Notes: generated by a model from the letters alone, not told the origin. 64,000 nt of DNA from Frischella perrara (GCF_000807275.1 NZ_CP009056.1:1861192-1925191), one strand, 5' to 3'. Shown: positions 41,143 through 52,005, numbered from the stretch's first letter. Numbers and translations are program-made.

Positions 41143-43383
41143 ATGAGGGAAAACAAAAAAAAATATCACTGGAAATTCAAACGTGTTGGTGGTTTGGATC
41201 AAGTTGTCTTAAGTTGTGCAGATGATATTGCTCATTTAGATGAATTAGACCCTAAGTTATGGGTCGCGTTGAGTTGTCCCGCATCGGGGTTTGATTTTGA
41301 TAACAAAACGTTATCTTTACTTGATGATGATAAAGATGACCGTATTCGAATTCCTGATGTTATTGGTGCCATTAAATGGTTAAAAGCTCGTCTTAATAGA
41401 CTTGATAGTATTATTAATGGTTCAAAAGAACTGCCTTTGTCTGCTATCAATACCAAGATAGATGAAGGTAAAAAACTATTAATAACTGCTCAAGCAATTT
41501 TAGCCAACATCAATCAGCCTGATAAAAAAACTATCTCTCTTGATGATTTAAAACAATCTACCTTATTTAATAGTAATAATTTATATAATGGTGATGGAAT
41601 TATCCCACCAACTCCTAAACTCTCGGATCCTTTACTGCAATTTATCAAAGATGCTTTAAATGTCATGGGAGGCGTTAAAGATGCCAGTGGTTTAGATGGT
41701 ATAAATAATCAAATTGTACAAGCGTTTAGAGAATCTCTACAAAACTGGTTGAATTGGCACAACAGCGTGAGTTCAGCGACGACACCACTTGGTGAAGATA
41801 CCGCAGAAGCTTGGCAATTACTTCAAGATGTCAAAGATAAAGTAAATGACTATTTTTTACGTGCCGAACTGGCTAGTTATGCTCCTCAAGCACAAAATTC
41901 ATTAAATGTTGATGAAAAATATATTGTACCAACTGACAATGGTCTTCTTTCCGACGTATCGTTAGCTGAATTACCATTATCTCGAGTTGTAGCTGATCAG
42001 CCATTAATGCTTGATAAAGGCTTAAATCCAATTTGGCGCGATAAAATTACTCGCCTTGCAGAATTAATTCAACCGTTTTTAGCTGATAAACACCAATTGA
42101 CACGTGAAGATTGGCTTAATATTCAGAAATTATTAACGCCATATTCCATGGCTGTTGAGTCTAAACCTGCTTTAGTCAGCGTCAACGTTACGATTCAACC
42201 TAAAATTACTATTGATAAATTGGGTAGTAAGCGTATTAATGAAATATTAGGTAGTGACTTATTCGAACAATTTGAACAATTATCAGAAAAAGATAGTAAA
42301 ACACCCGCTGCTGCTGCAGATGTCGCAGATATTGAGAAATTGATTTCATTTCATAACAATTTGTATCGATTATTGATGAATTTTGTTACGTTTGAAGATT
42401 TTTTTGATTTAGATACGCGTCGAGCAGCCTTTCAATCTGGGCGATTATTCATTGATGGACGTTGCTGTTTATTATGTATTCCAGTAAACGATATCAGTAA
42501 ACACACAACGCTCGCAAATTATTCTGAACTGTTTTTATTATATTGTGAATGTTCTCGTAAAAACCCGCCGGTTAATGGCAATCAAGAAAAAAAGACCATT
42601 GTGGCAGCAATGACGGCTGGCGATTCTGATTTCTTATTAGAAGGAAGAAATGGTGTTTTTATTGATAATGATGGACATGATTGGGACGCTAAAGTGGTCA
42701 AAATCATCTCTAAACCTATCAGTATCAGTCAAGCTATATGGGATCCTTATAAACGTCTCGGTCGTTTTATTACCGATCAAATTAATAAATGGGCTAATTC
42801 GAAAGATAGTGCCGTACTTGATACAGCAAATAAAGCGGTTCAAACACCTGACCAAAAATTTGATATTAGTAAAAGTATGGGGATTTTTGCTGCTATTGGC
42901 TTAGCGCTCGGCGCTTTAGGAACAGCTCTAGCTAGTATTGCAAGCTCATTGTTCCAATTAAAATGGTGGCAATTTCCATTAGTATTTTTAGGTATTTTCC
43001 TGATTATTTCAGGTCCTTCTGTTATTTTAGCGTGGATTAAATTACATCAACGTACGTTAGGACCACTATTAGAAGCATCTGGATGGGCAATTAATGGTAA
43101 AGTTAAAATTAACTTCTTCTTGGGAGGGCAATTGACTTCAAAAGCTGAACTTCCGCCCAATTCATCACGTTGCTATATTGATCCGATGCTGAAAACTAAG
43201 CGTAAAACAAAATATTGGTTAGCTTTTTTCTTAGCGTTGCTAATAAGTATCGTTATCACGGGAGTGTGGTTGTGGAAAAGTAACTATTTATCACACATTA
43301 TTTCACCTTCATTGATCACGACTTTAACAAAGCCCAATCAAATCGACGTAACTCAACCAATCCCCCCTTCTAGTACTCAATAA
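41143..43383 (+). CDS. Large EF-hand-containing membrane protein of unknown function
   Basis: 746 residues, no named family recognised. A canonical EF-hand loop lies at 61–72 (DDDKDDRIRIPD: acidic at positions 1, 3, 5 and 12, Ile at 8). A second, incomplete acidic loop (DNDGHDWD) occurs near 510. Two hydrophobic segments follow around 580–605 and 612–635, and a third near 690–710, with a short Pro/Thr-rich tail. The ~575-residue N-terminal part has no signal peptide, so it is probably cytoplasmic and tethered by the C-terminal helices. Calcium binding is inferred from the loop only. Monocistronic, with its own upstream region and a hairpin after the stop. Confidence 0.8.
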   Translation: MRENKKKYHWKFKRVGGLDQVVLSCADDIAHLDELDPKLWVALSCPASGFDFDNKTLSLLDDDKDDRIRIPDVIGAIKWLKARLNRLDSIINGSKELPLSAINTKIDEGKKLLITAQAILANINQPDKKTISLDDLKQSTLFNSNNLYNGDGIIPPTPKLSDPLLQFIKDALNVMGGVKDASGLDGINNQIVQAFRESLQNWLNWHNSVSSATTPLGEDTAEAWQLLQDVKDKVNDYFLRAELASYAPQAQNSLNVDEKYIVPTDNGLLSDVSLAELPLSRVVADQPLMLDKGLNPIWRDKITRLAELIQPFLADKHQLTREDWLNIQKLLTPYSMAVESKPALVSVNVTIQPKITIDKLGSKRINEILGSDLFEQFEQLSEKDSKTPAAAADVADIEKLISFHNNLYRLLMNFVTFEDFFDLDTRRAAFQSGRLFIDGRCCLLCIPVNDISKHTTLANYSELFLLYCECSRKNPPVNGNQEKKTIVAAMTAGDSDFLLEGRNGVFIDNDGHDWDAKVVKIISKPISISQAIWDPYKRLGRFITDQINKWANSKDSAVLDTANKAVQTPDQKFDISKSMGIFAAIGLALGALGTALASIASSLFQLKWWQFPLVFLGIFLIISGPSVILAWIKLHQRTLGPLLEASGWAINGKVKINFFLGGQLTSKAELPPNSSRCYIDPMLKTKRKTKYWLAFFLALLISIVITGVWLWKSNYLSHIISPSLITTLTKPNQIDVTQPIPPSSTQ

Positions 43384-43390
43384 TTCATTG

Positions 43391-43417
43391 CCCTTATTAC
43401 GATCTACGTAATAAGGG
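43391..43417. terminator. Hairpin between convergent EF-hand gene and gcd
   Basis: Perfect 11-bp stem CCCTTATTACG / CGTAATAAGGG with a 5-base loop, beginning eight bases after the stop of the EF-hand gene. It lacks a clear T-run but is placed where both convergent transcripts must end. Confidence 0.5.
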
Positions 43418-43451
43418 CTATATCTTAGTAATACAGGATTTATAGTCAGTC

Positions 43452-45863
43452 TTAATTAATTTTCCCGCGAAATACTTCGTACTTATTTTTAGGTAGAGCA
43501 TAAGCAATAATATAATCGCCCATTTTAGTGCCAAATGAGCCGTGTCCACCAACGACTAACACTATGTATTGTCGATTATCTTTTCCCCAAAAGGTCATTG
43601 GTGTGGCTTGCCCACCAGCAGGTAACCTTGATGACCATATTTCTTTACCATTAGTAATATCATAAGCTCTAAGATATTGATCTAAAGTGCCACTTAAGAA
43701 AGCTACGCCACCTGCTGTCGTCATAGGACCTCCCATTGCAGGAACACCAACAGGGAAAGGAAGAGGTATAAATGGTGTATTATCACGTGATGTACCATTT
43801 GGATGTATCCAAGCTATGCTATTATTCGCTAAATTAATGCCAGCTACATTTCCCCATGATGGAGCTTGACAAGGAAAACCAACTAACGATAAAAAGGGTT
43901 GAATTCTAACTGCATAAGGCGCACCTTGGTTTGGTTGCAGACCAGCGCCTTCTGAAGCATTAGCTTCATTCTTTGGCACTTCAGCTTGCGGAATGAGTTT
44001 TGATGTAAATGCCATATAATTTGGACTTGCAAAAATGATTTTTCTAACTGGATCGATAGCGACACCACCCCAATTCATAACACCAACATTACCCGGATAA
44101 ATTAAACTACCTTGTAAAGACGGCGGTGTATACTGTCCTTCATATCTTAAGGATTTAAATTTAATTCGGCAACTGAGTTGATCAAACGGCGTAGCACCCC
44201 ACATGTCCTGTTCACGTAACGGTGGTGGTAATAAATTGAGTTGTGAACGGGCTTGGGTTGGCGATGTCCAATCCCCTTTTACCGCGCCTTGCGGTACCGA
44301 AACTTCATTAATTGGCACAATGGGTTGACCTGTTTTACGATTTAAAACATATAAACTACCTTGCTTAGTTGGTTGTATTACCGCCGGTTCAATTCCCTGA
44401 GTAGTTTTTAAATCAACTAAAATAGGCTGAGCAGGCACATCCATATCCCATAAATCATGATGGGTAAATTGATAATTCCAAACCACTTTCCCACTCGTAA
44501 TATCTAACGCAACAATCCCAGCAGCATATTTTTCTACCACCGGTGTACGATTTCCACCATATTGATCAGGTGTCTGATTACCTAAAGGTAAATAGACTAA
44601 TCCTAATGCTTCATCAGCACTAGTAATTGACCAAACATTAGGAGAATTGCGGGTATATTTTTTATCTTTTGGTAAAGGCGTCGTCGCATCAGGATTACCA
44701 CTATCCCAATTCCAAACCAGATGACCATCATAGATATCAAACGCTCTAACAACACCAGAAGGCTCATTGGTTGATTCGTTATCTGTAACATGTCCACCAA
44801 CAATGACTAATTGTTTTGTTACAAGTGCAGGAGAAGTTGAGTAATAACCACCGGGAGTAAATTTGCCAATACCTTGAGTAAGATCAACTTGTCCATTGAC
44901 CCCAAAACTATCACATAACTGCCCATTATCTGCATTTAAGGCTATAAGTCTGGCATCCGCTGTTGGTAAATAAATTCGACGTGGACATGAACTACTTTTA
45001 ACCTTTAAGGCTATTTTATCTTTAGCAAACTGTTTTAAATAACGATCACTATCATAGTAAGATAAACCGCGGCATGTCATGTGAGCCCATCCTTTGAACG
45101 TACCTGCTCCACTGTTACTAATAGCCGGATCAAATTTCCATAAAGTTTTACCCGTTTCAGGTTCCAATGCTAAAACCCATCCATGTGCGGTGCAGGTATA
45201 TAACTTATCATTCACCTTTAATGGCGTATTTTCATTAGTAAGTTCGACTGGATCGTCTGCTGTTGGCATATCACCGGTACGAATTCGCCACACTTCCTGC
45301 AATTTATGAATATTGTTAGGTACAATTTGGTTTAAAGCGGAATAGTGTAATCCTGCATTAGTGCCACCATAAGCAATCCAATCTTCAGCAGCTACCTGCA
45401 TTGGATTAGCGCGGAATAAATTGGTATTTTCAATTTTACCCTCAATAACGCCCGGTGATGTAAATAAGGAAGCAACACTTACAACAGTTGTCACAATTAA
45501 GCTAGTTAAAAGCATAATGGAAGACAGACGATTATTCATCATTGTTTTTCGAATCGGTGGTAATAAAAGTACCCAACCCATCACAAACCATACCCACAAA
45601 CGTGGCACCAATTGCCACCAATTTAAACCAACTTCCCAAACTGCCCAAATTGTCGAAAAACATAATAGAATTGCATAAATAACTAAAGCTAATTTGTTAT
45701 GTCGAAATACTAAAATAGCGCAAGCTATCATTACAGCACCACATAACAAATAATAACAAGAGCCACCTAAACTAATTAGCCAAATACCACCGCCGAGTAA
45801 AACGACACCCATTACTATCAAAATCAGTCCAACTAAAGTCGATAACACATTGATTTTAAACAT
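43452..45863 (-). CDS. gcd: Membrane-bound PQQ-dependent glucose dehydrogenase
   Basis: 803 residues from the ATG (MFKINVLSTL); a GTG five codons earlier with nearby AAGG is the alternative. Five N-terminal membrane helices (to about residue 135) anchor a periplasmic eight-bladed PQQ propeller with W-motif repeats (GKTLWKFDPA, GKVVWNYQFTHHDLWDMD, GKEIWSSRLPAGGQATPM). Blocks WIAYGGTNAGLHYSAL, PTADARLIALNADNG and GSLYVLNRKTGQPI match Gcd. It oxidises glucose to gluconolactone and passes electrons to ubiquinone. No pqq biosynthesis gene is in the window, so the cofactor source is unknown. It is divergent from zwf. Confidence 0.95.
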   Translation of the reverse strand: MFKINVLSTLVGLILIVMGVVLLGGGIWLISLGGSCYYLLCGAVMIACAILVFRHNKLALVIYAILLCFSTIWAVWEVGLNWWQLVPRLWVWFVMGWVLLLPPIRKTMMNNRLSSIMLLTSLIVTTVVSVASLFTSPGVIEGKIENTNLFRANPMQVAAEDWIAYGGTNAGLHYSALNQIVPNNIHKLQEVWRIRTGDMPTADDPVELTNENTPLKVNDKLYTCTAHGWVLALEPETGKTLWKFDPAISNSGAGTFKGWAHMTCRGLSYYDSDRYLKQFAKDKIALKVKSSSCPRRIYLPTADARLIALNADNGQLCDSFGVNGQVDLTQGIGKFTPGGYYSTSPALVTKQLVIVGGHVTDNESTNEPSGVVRAFDIYDGHLVWNWDSGNPDATTPLPKDKKYTRNSPNVWSITSADEALGLVYLPLGNQTPDQYGGNRTPVVEKYAAGIVALDITSGKVVWNYQFTHHDLWDMDVPAQPILVDLKTTQGIEPAVIQPTKQGSLYVLNRKTGQPIVPINEVSVPQGAVKGDWTSPTQARSQLNLLPPPLREQDMWGATPFDQLSCRIKFKSLRYEGQYTPPSLQGSLIYPGNVGVMNWGGVAIDPVRKIIFASPNYMAFTSKLIPQAEVPKNEANASEGAGLQPNQGAPYAVRIQPFLSLVGFPCQAPSWGNVAGINLANNSIAWIHPNGTSRDNTPFIPLPFPVGVPAMGGPMTTAGGVAFLSGTLDQYLRAYDITNGKEIWSSRLPAGGQATPMTFWGKDNRQYIVLVVGGHGSFGTKMGDYIIAYALPKNKYEVFRGKIN

Positions 45864-46140
45864 AAATGCATTTAACACCTTATTCCGATAACCTGATTGT
45901 AATTTTACGCTAAATAAATTATTTAAAAAGTAAAAAATTCAAAAAATCTTATTAAAAACAATAACTAATGTGTTTAAAACTCCGTTAACACCACATAAAA
46001 TTAGATATTGAATACTGTTTAACATCAAAAACACTGATTGTTATAATTTTCATAAATAACTGGATTTTTAAAAGTAAATCATCATAATTAATAGATTAAT
46101 CTTAAAGTAGTAAATTAAGTTTGTTTTTTGGAGAATATTC

Positions 46141-47613
46141 ATGTCCATTAATAGTATGGCAATTCCGGCCTGTGATCTGGTTATATTTGGTGCGAAAGGC
46201 GATTTAACACGGCGAAAACTATTGCCTTCTTTATATCAGCTTGAAAAATATGGCTATCTTCCTAAGGAAACCAAAATATTGGGTGTAGGTAGAGCTGATT
46301 GGACACAGCAAGATTATGCTAAAGTGGCTAAAGAAGCACTGCAAATATTTATGAAGGAAGAAATAGATGAACAAATTTGGACAAAGCTTTCCAAACGTTT
46401 GGATTTCCATAAGTTAGATGTAAATGATATTCCTGCTTATCAAGGTCTAAAAGATAAATTAAATGCAGATCATCCTGCTATCTTCTATTTTGCAACCCAA
46501 TCGACTATTTTTGGTTCAATTTGTCAAGGCTTAGGAGAAGCAGGGTTAAATCAGCCAAAAAATCGCATAGTATTAGAAAAATCATTAGGGACAGATCTGA
46601 AATCTTCACAAAAGATCAATGATGCTGCAGCAACTTATTTTGATGAATCTCAAATTTATCGTATTGACCATTATTTGGGTAAAGAAACCGTTCTGAATTT
46701 ACTGGCATTACGCTTTGCTAATCCTGTCTTATCTACTTTATGGGATCGTAATTCAATTGATCATGTTCAAATCACTGTAGCGGAACAAGTAGGTATTGAG
46801 GGACGTTGGGGTTATTTTGATAAAGCAGGTCAAATGCGAGATATGGTTCAAAACCATTTATTACAAATACTAACAATGATTGCGATGTCGCCTCCATCCA
46901 ATATTTCCGATGATAGTATTCGTCAGGAAAAAATTAAAGTATTAAATGCATTACGACCAATTGATAAATCAAACGTGGCACAAAAAGCTGTACGTGGTCA
47001 ATATACTGCTGGTTTTATTAATAACATTAATGTACCTGGATATTTAGAAGAAGATGGCGCCAATAAGACCAGTCAAACTGAAACTTTTGTCGCAATTCGC
47101 GTTGACATTGATAACTGGCGTTGGGCTGGTGTGCCTTTTTACTTAAGAACAGGTAAACGTTTAGCTGAAAAATGTTCTGAGATTGTCATCTATTTTAAAC
47201 AACAACCTATTAATTTATTTAGTGAATATTATTCAACTTTACCTCAAAATAAACTCACTATTCGATTACAACCTGATGAAGGAGTTGATATTGAGATTCT
47301 TAATAAAGTGCCGGGTTTAGAAAATCATAACCGTCTACAAACAACTAAACTCGACCTGAGTTTCAATGAGACATTTCGTGAACATATCGCTGATGCTTAT
47401 GAACGCCTGTTACTGGAAGTTATGCATGGTAGACAAGCATTATTTGTTCATAGAGATGAAGTTGAAGCAGCGTGGAAATGGACAGACTCTGTATTAAATG
47501 CTTGGGCGCATGATAAAGAAGCACCTAAACCTTATCAAGCTGGTACTTGGGGACCCGTAGCATCAGTCGATTTAATCACCAAAGATGGTCATTCTTGGAA
47601 TGACTTTGAATAG
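46141..47613 (+). CDS. zwf: Glucose-6-phosphate 1-dehydrogenase
   Basis: 490 residues, normal length. The coenzyme-binding motif FGAKGDLTRRKLLPSLY is at the N-terminus. The substrate-site motif RIDHYLGKETVLNLL is near 178–192, and RWAGVPFYLRTGKRL near 328–342. It oxidises glucose-6-phosphate to 6-phosphogluconolactone with NADP. GGAG stands before the ATG. It is nine to fifteen bases from pgl, so the two form an operon. A gnd or edd gene is not in the window, so whether the product goes to the pentose phosphate or Entner–Doudoroff route cannot be told here. Confidence 0.98.
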   Translation: MSINSMAIPACDLVIFGAKGDLTRRKLLPSLYQLEKYGYLPKETKILGVGRADWTQQDYAKVAKEALQIFMKEEIDEQIWTKLSKRLDFHKLDVNDIPAYQGLKDKLNADHPAIFYFATQSTIFGSICQGLGEAGLNQPKNRIVLEKSLGTDLKSSQKINDAAATYFDESQIYRIDHYLGKETVLNLLALRFANPVLSTLWDRNSIDHVQITVAEQVGIEGRWGYFDKAGQMRDMVQNHLLQILTMIAMSPPSNISDDSIRQEKIKVLNALRPIDKSNVAQKAVRGQYTAGFINNINVPGYLEEDGANKTSQTETFVAIRVDIDNWRWAGVPFYLRTGKRLAEKCSEIVIYFKQQPINLFSEYYSTLPQNKLTIRLQPDEGVDIEILNKVPGLENHNRLQTTKLDLSFNETFREHIADAYERLLLEVMHGRQALFVHRDEVEAAWKWTDSVLNAWAHDKEAPKPYQAGTWGPVASVDLITKDGHSWNDFE

Positions 47614-47628
47614 AAGGATGTATTGCAC

Positions 47629-48324
47629 ATGTTTACTTTAAATCAATATAGTTCATCAGCATTACTCATCGATGATATGGTCAAACATATCGTTACTGCG
47701 TTGGAACAAGCTATAGAACAACGTGGTAGAGCGTCGATTGCCGTTTCAGGTGGGAGCAGCCCTATTCCAATGTTTAAGAAGTTAAGTGAGCAATCATTAC
47801 CTTGGAATAAAGTCTATATTACATTAGTGGATGATCGTTGGGTGGATACCACCCATGCAGACAGTAATGAAAATCTCGTCATGAAGCATTTATTAATTAA
47901 CAAAGCTAAATTGGCTAACTTTATCGGTTTTAAAAATAATGCACCGACTCCTTTTGCGGGAGAACAATATACTCAAGACAAATTACGTGAAATACCGGTA
48001 CCTTTTGATGTCGTCATTTTAGGGATGGGTGAAGATGGTCATACTGCTTCACTCTTTCCTCATGCTGAAAATCTACATCATGGATTAGATATGCATTCAG
48101 GTAAATTAGTTGTTGGTATGGTGCCATTAACCGCACCTCATGAACGAATGACCTTAACGTTACCTGCTATTCTCAATAGCCATCATATTTATCTGTTATT
48201 GAATGGTAAATCTAAAAAACAAGTATTAGAAAAAGCATTGCAAGGGCATGATGTTGATGAAATGCCTATCCGTGCAGTACTTGAACAGAAAAAAGTCGAT
48301 GTGATTGGCTTCTGGGCTGAATAG
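47629..48324 (+). CDS. pgl: 6-phosphogluconolactonase, DevB/SOL type
   Basis: 231 residues from the ATG at 47629, ten bases after AAGGA; an in-frame TTG two codons earlier is less likely. Motifs IAVSGGSSPIPMFKKL, VDDRWVDTTHADSNENLV and ILGMGEDGHTASLFPH define the DevB-type lactonase rather than the YbhE propeller type used by E. coli. It hydrolyses 6-phosphogluconolactone, the product of Zwf encoded just upstream. Confidence 0.96.
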   Translation: MFTLNQYSSSALLIDDMVKHIVTALEQAIEQRGRASIAVSGGSSPIPMFKKLSEQSLPWNKVYITLVDDRWVDTTHADSNENLVMKHLLINKAKLANFIGFKNNAPTPFAGEQYTQDKLREIPVPFDVVILGMGEDGHTASLFPHAENLHHGLDMHSGKLVVGMVPLTAPHERMTLTLPAILNSHHIYLLLNGKSKKQVLEKALQGHDVDEMPIRAVLEQKKVDVIGFWAE

Positions 48325-48472
48325 TAAAACACAATAGATAAAAATACTAAATAGACTATTGCTTTTAGTTCTTCCTAATAATCAAGACTAGCTAAAGGCA
48401 ATAGTGAAAATTCATACAGTTTAACGCTAACGCTTTATCAATTCTATTTGACCATCTCTTTGATTTATCGAA

Positions 48473-49333
48473 CTATTGAGCATAGCTTTTTCTTTTATTC
48501 AATGTTGTTTGTTGATAATTGAGAATAAAACGATAACATAGTGCCAGAATAAAAATAAAGGCTTGAATTAGTACGATGCAAGCACTACTACTTGCACTAA
48601 AATGGTAGCTAACAAGTGTTCCAGAGACACAGGATATAATAGATACAATAACTGCAATAATTAACATATTTTCAAAACGTCTTGAAAATAGAAATGCAAT
48701 AATTCCGGGTGCAACTAACATTGCGATGACTAAAATTACGCCGACAGCTTGTAAAGAAGCAACAATTGTTAAAGCTAAAAACGTCAGTAAGCCATAATGC
48801 AATAACCGTACCGACAAACCAACAACTTTCGCTTGCACTGGATCGAAACAATATAACATCAAATCTTTACGTTTGACCAACACTATCAAGGCTACGATTA
48901 TGGCAATAATGATAATTTGCCGCAATTCTTCCTGTGTGGTACCAAGAATACTACCGAATAATATATGATTAAGATGCTGTTCAGTATCAATTTTAGAGAA
49001 CAAAACCAATCCAAATGCAAACATACCAGAATAAACAATACCCATCACAGTATCTTCTTTCACTCGGCAATTTTCCTTGATATAACCTGTCGCCAATGAA
49101 CAGCAAAAACCGGAAACAAACGCACCTATTATAATAGGAATACCACCCAAATAAGCTAAAATTATACCCGGTAAGACTGCATGAGAAATTGCATCCCCCA
49201 TCAAAGACCAGCCTTTAAGTACCAAGAAACAAGATAAAATTGCACAGACAAAACCTGTTGTTATTGAAACAATTATCGCTCTTTGCATAAAAGGATAACT
49301 GAGCGGTTCCAAAAGAAAATTCAACCAATCCAT
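48473..49333 (-). CDS. sitD: Manganese/iron ABC transporter permease SitD
   Basis: 286 residues, eight or nine hydrophobic helices, ABC-3 permease family (MDWLNFLLEPLSYPFMQRAI start, KGWSLMGDAISHAVLPGI). Two homologous permeases in a row plus the ATPase and binding protein give the sitABCD arrangement. The start shares one base with the sitC stop, so translation is coupled. The complex imports Mn2+ and Fe2+ across the inner membrane. Last gene of the operon. Confidence 0.92.
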   Translation of the reverse strand: MDWLNFLLEPLSYPFMQRAIIVSITTGFVCAILSCFLVLKGWSLMGDAISHAVLPGIILAYLGGIPIIIGAFVSGFCCSLATGYIKENCRVKEDTVMGIVYSGMFAFGLVLFSKIDTEQHLNHILFGSILGTTQEELRQIIIIAIIVALIVLVKRKDLMLYCFDPVQAKVVGLSVRLLHYGLLTFLALTIVASLQAVGVILVIAMLVAPGIIAFLFSRRFENMLIIAVIVSIISCVSGTLVSYHFSASSSACIVLIQAFIFILALCYRFILNYQQTTLNKRKSYAQ

Positions 49334-50199
49334 TATGCCTTCCCCTGATTTATTAATTTTTTGTGGATTCTTAGCCGATTGGGAATTAATCCATGTTGCG
49401 GAGCAAATAAAAAGACTAATAAGAAAATAATTGTTTGTAATGTTATAATTACTCCGCCGGTAGCCCCATCAAGATAATAACTAATCCATGCACCAATTCC
49501 ACTCGTTACAAATCCCATAACCACTGCAATAATGAGTAATGTTGAAAAACGATTTGTCAGTAAATATGCCGTTGCACCCGGAGTGATAACCATAGCAATA
49601 ACTAAAATCGCCCCGACAGTTTGTAAAGCTGCCACCGTACAAGCACTCAATATTGTAAAAAAGATAATCTTCAAACGTAAGGTATTAATTCCAATTGAGC
49701 GAGCATAGGTTTCATCAAAAAACGATAATAATAAATCTTTCCAAATTAACAATAATACAATTAATGATACACCGATAATAATATGAACCTGCAATAAATC
49801 CTCACTACTAATACTTAAAATATCACCCATGATGATAGTATTAACATTAACCGAAGTAGGATTAAGCGATATAATTAATAAACCAAAAGCGAAAAAAGTC
49901 GAAAAAATGAAGCCAATTATGGCGTCTTCTTTTAATCGACTCAAATAGCGGATAATCGTTATTGAAATAGCGGCTAGAAATCCAGTGAAGAAAGCCCCAA
50001 TTGAATAAGGTTGCCCCAGAGCATAAGCTCCAGCAACGCCTGGAACTACAGAATGCGATAATGCATCCCCCATTAATGACCAACCTTTTAACATTAAATA
50101 GGCGGATAAAAAAGCACAAGCGGCACCCACAATACTACTTGCCCAAATTGCTTTAATCATATATTCATATTGAAAAGGCTCTAAAATTAAATCCCACAT
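49333..50199 (-). CDS. sitC: Manganese/iron ABC transporter permease SitC
   Basis: 288 residues from the ATG (MWDLILEPFQYEYM) preceded by GCGGAAAA; an in-frame TTG eight codons upstream lies inside sitB and is rejected. ABC-3 permease with about eight helices and the same KGWSLMGDALSHSVVPG loop as SitD. The ATG is one base after the sitB stop. It forms the membrane pore with SitD. Confidence 0.92.
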   Translation of the reverse strand: MWDLILEPFQYEYMIKAIWASSIVGAACAFLSAYLMLKGWSLMGDALSHSVVPGVAGAYALGQPYSIGAFFTGFLAAISITIIRYLSRLKEDAIIGFIFSTFFAFGLLIISLNPTSVNVNTIIMGDILSISSEDLLQVHIIIGVSLIVLLLIWKDLLLSFFDETYARSIGINTLRLKIIFFTILSACTVAALQTVGAILVIAMVITPGATAYLLTNRFSTLLIIAVVMGFVTSGIGAWISYYLDGATGGVIITLQTIIFLLVFLFAPQHGLIPNRLRIHKKLINQGKA

Positions 50200-50200
50200 A

Positions 50201-51097
50201 TTATTTTTTCCGCAATTCGTCAATCAATAAATTATCATGAGGTGCTTCATTTTTCCCTTCGCCATAAAAAACAGCAGCCCTTTCATCATCTGTTAATACT
50301 GAAACGATTCTAGGATCTTCATCATCATGTAATTTATCGCCTGAAAGGCTGAGATAACGTAAAGCACCACCAAAAGTGGTCATAAGATTTTGTGGTGTAA
50401 ATGTCGTTTTAGTCGGACCATAATTAAGTACTGTGCGATTAAATAGTACGACTTGATCACAAAATTCTGGTACACTCCCTAAATTATGTGTTGAAACCAA
50501 AATTAAATGACCCTGATCGCGTAATGCCTTTAGCAAATCAATAATCGCATTTTCCGTTTGAACATCAACACCGGTAAACGGTTCATCAAGTAATAATACA
50601 TTACCTTGTTGAGCAAGCGCTCTAGCAATAAAAACCCGTTTTTTTTGCCCCCCTGAAAGCTCGCCAATTTGCCTATTTTTTAATTCCGTCATATTCACTA
50701 AATCTAAGGCAATATCTACTTGTCGTTTATCTTCTTTAGAAGGAATACGCAAAAATGACATTTTTCCGTATCTCCCCATCATAACAACATCTGATACCAG
50801 AACAGGAAAATCCCAATCAACTTCTTCAGTTTGTGGAACATAAGCAATGATATTTTTCTTTAATGCCGTCATAACGGGTAAATTATTTAATGTTACTGTA
50901 CCCTTATTTGGCTTAACCATACCCATGATGCTTTTAAACAACGTGGATTTACCGCTCCCATTGACACCTACTAAGGCACATATAGTTCCACCCGTTAATT
51001 TAAAATTCACATCATGAATTGCCGTGTGACCATTGTTATATGTCACAGTTATGTTATTTATATTCAAAGTGACCGGATTTACATGTTCATTCATCAT
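50201..51097 (-). CDS. sitB: Manganese/iron ABC transporter ATPase SitB
   Basis: 298 residues. Walker [14 protein letters not shown] (near 43–55), signature [15 protein letters not shown], Walker [13 protein letters not shown] and the switch His in VSTHNLG are all present. The C-terminal ~50 residues are a charged tail typical of SitB. It powers metal import by SitC/SitD. The start overlaps the sitA stop in ATGA. Confidence 0.95.
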   Translation of the reverse strand: MMNEHVNPVTLNINNITVTYNNGHTAIHDVNFKLTGGTICALVGVNGSGKSTLFKSIMGMVKPNKGTVTLNNLPVMTALKKNIIAYVPQTEEVDWDFPVLVSDVVMMGRYGKMSFLRIPSKEDKRQVDIALDLVNMTELKNRQIGELSGGQKKRVFIARALAQQGNVLLLDEPFTGVDVQTENAIIDLLKALRDQGHLILVSTHNLGSVPEFCDQVVLFNRTVLNYGPTKTTFTPQNLMTTFGGALRYLSLSGDKLHDDEDPRIVSVLTDDERAAVFYGEGKNEAPHDNLLIDELRKK

Positions 51098-52005
51098 TCA
51101 AAGCCTTTTGCAATGGTTTCTACGGTTACATTAAGTAAATCAATATAAGTCGGTACTGGTCCATCTTTTTGAGACAAAGAGTCCACATATAACACACCGC
51201 CATATTTGATACCTGTTTCTCGACTAACTTGGATTGCTGGTTTATTAGAGATTGTACTTTCACTAAAAATCACCGGAATATTATTAGCACGCACTAAATC
51301 AATGACCGCCTTAACTTGTTTTGGCGTTCCTTGCTGTTCAGCATTAATAGGCCATAAATAAGCTTCTTTAAAATCGTAATCACGAATTAAATAACTAAAT
51401 GCACCTTCACTAGTGACTAACCAACGCTTTTCCTTTGGAATTTGAGCTAGTTTCTCGCGTAATGGACGATCCATCTCTTTAATTTTGGCAATATAATTAG
51501 CGGCATTACGATTATATATATCGGCATTCTTAGGATCATATTTAACTAATGCCTTACAAATATTCTCAACGTATATTAAACCTTCACTAGGTGACATCCA
51601 AGCATGTGGATTTGGGTTACCTTTATAGCTTCCTTCACGAATCGGCATAGGATCTATACCGTCAGTTACAATAACGGAAGGCACATCTTTAATATCTTGA
51701 AAAAAACGTTCGAACCAACGCTCTAGATTCAAACCATTCCACAACACAAGATCGGCAGACTGAGCACGAACAAGATCTTTTGGAGTTGGTTCATACTCAT
51801 GTATTTCTGCCCCGGGAACTGTTATTGATTCAACAATAGCAGCATCACCAGCCACATTTTGTGCAATATCTTGAATAATTGTGAAGGTAGTAACAACTTT
51901 AAATTTTTTATCCGCTGCTTGACTAGATTGACTATATGAAAAAAGAAGAAATAAACAGGTTAAAGAAAAAAATATATTGTATATCCATTTAACTGACCAT
52001 TTCAT
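51094..52005 (-). CDS. sitA: Manganese/iron ABC transporter periplasmic binding protein SitA
   Basis: 303 residues from the ATG six bases after AGGAG. The signal peptide ends near [10 protein letters not shown]. Cluster A-I binding-protein motifs are [32 protein letters not shown] (metal His), [11 protein letters not shown] (metal His), and a Glu in TSEGAF plus an Asp in YVDSLS. It delivers Mn2+/Fe2+ to SitBCD. The protein ends with AKGFE as first gene of the operon. A Fur box covers its promoter (see 52034–52052). Confidence 0.95.
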   Translation of the reverse strand: MKWSVKWIYNIFFSLTCLFLLFSYSQSSQAADKKFKVVTTFTIIQDIAQNVAGDAAIVESITVPGAEIHEYEPTPKDLVRAQSADLVLWNGLNLERWFERFFQDIKDVPSVIVTDGIDPMPIREGSYKGNPNPHAWMSPSEGLIYVENICKALVKYDPKNADIYNRNAANYIAKIKEMDRPLREKLAQIPKEKRWLVTSEGAFSYLIRDYDFKEAYLWPINAEQQGTPKQVKAVIDLVRANNIPVIFSESTISNKPAIQVSRETGIKYGGVLYVDSLSQKDGPVPTYIDLLNVTVETIAKGFE

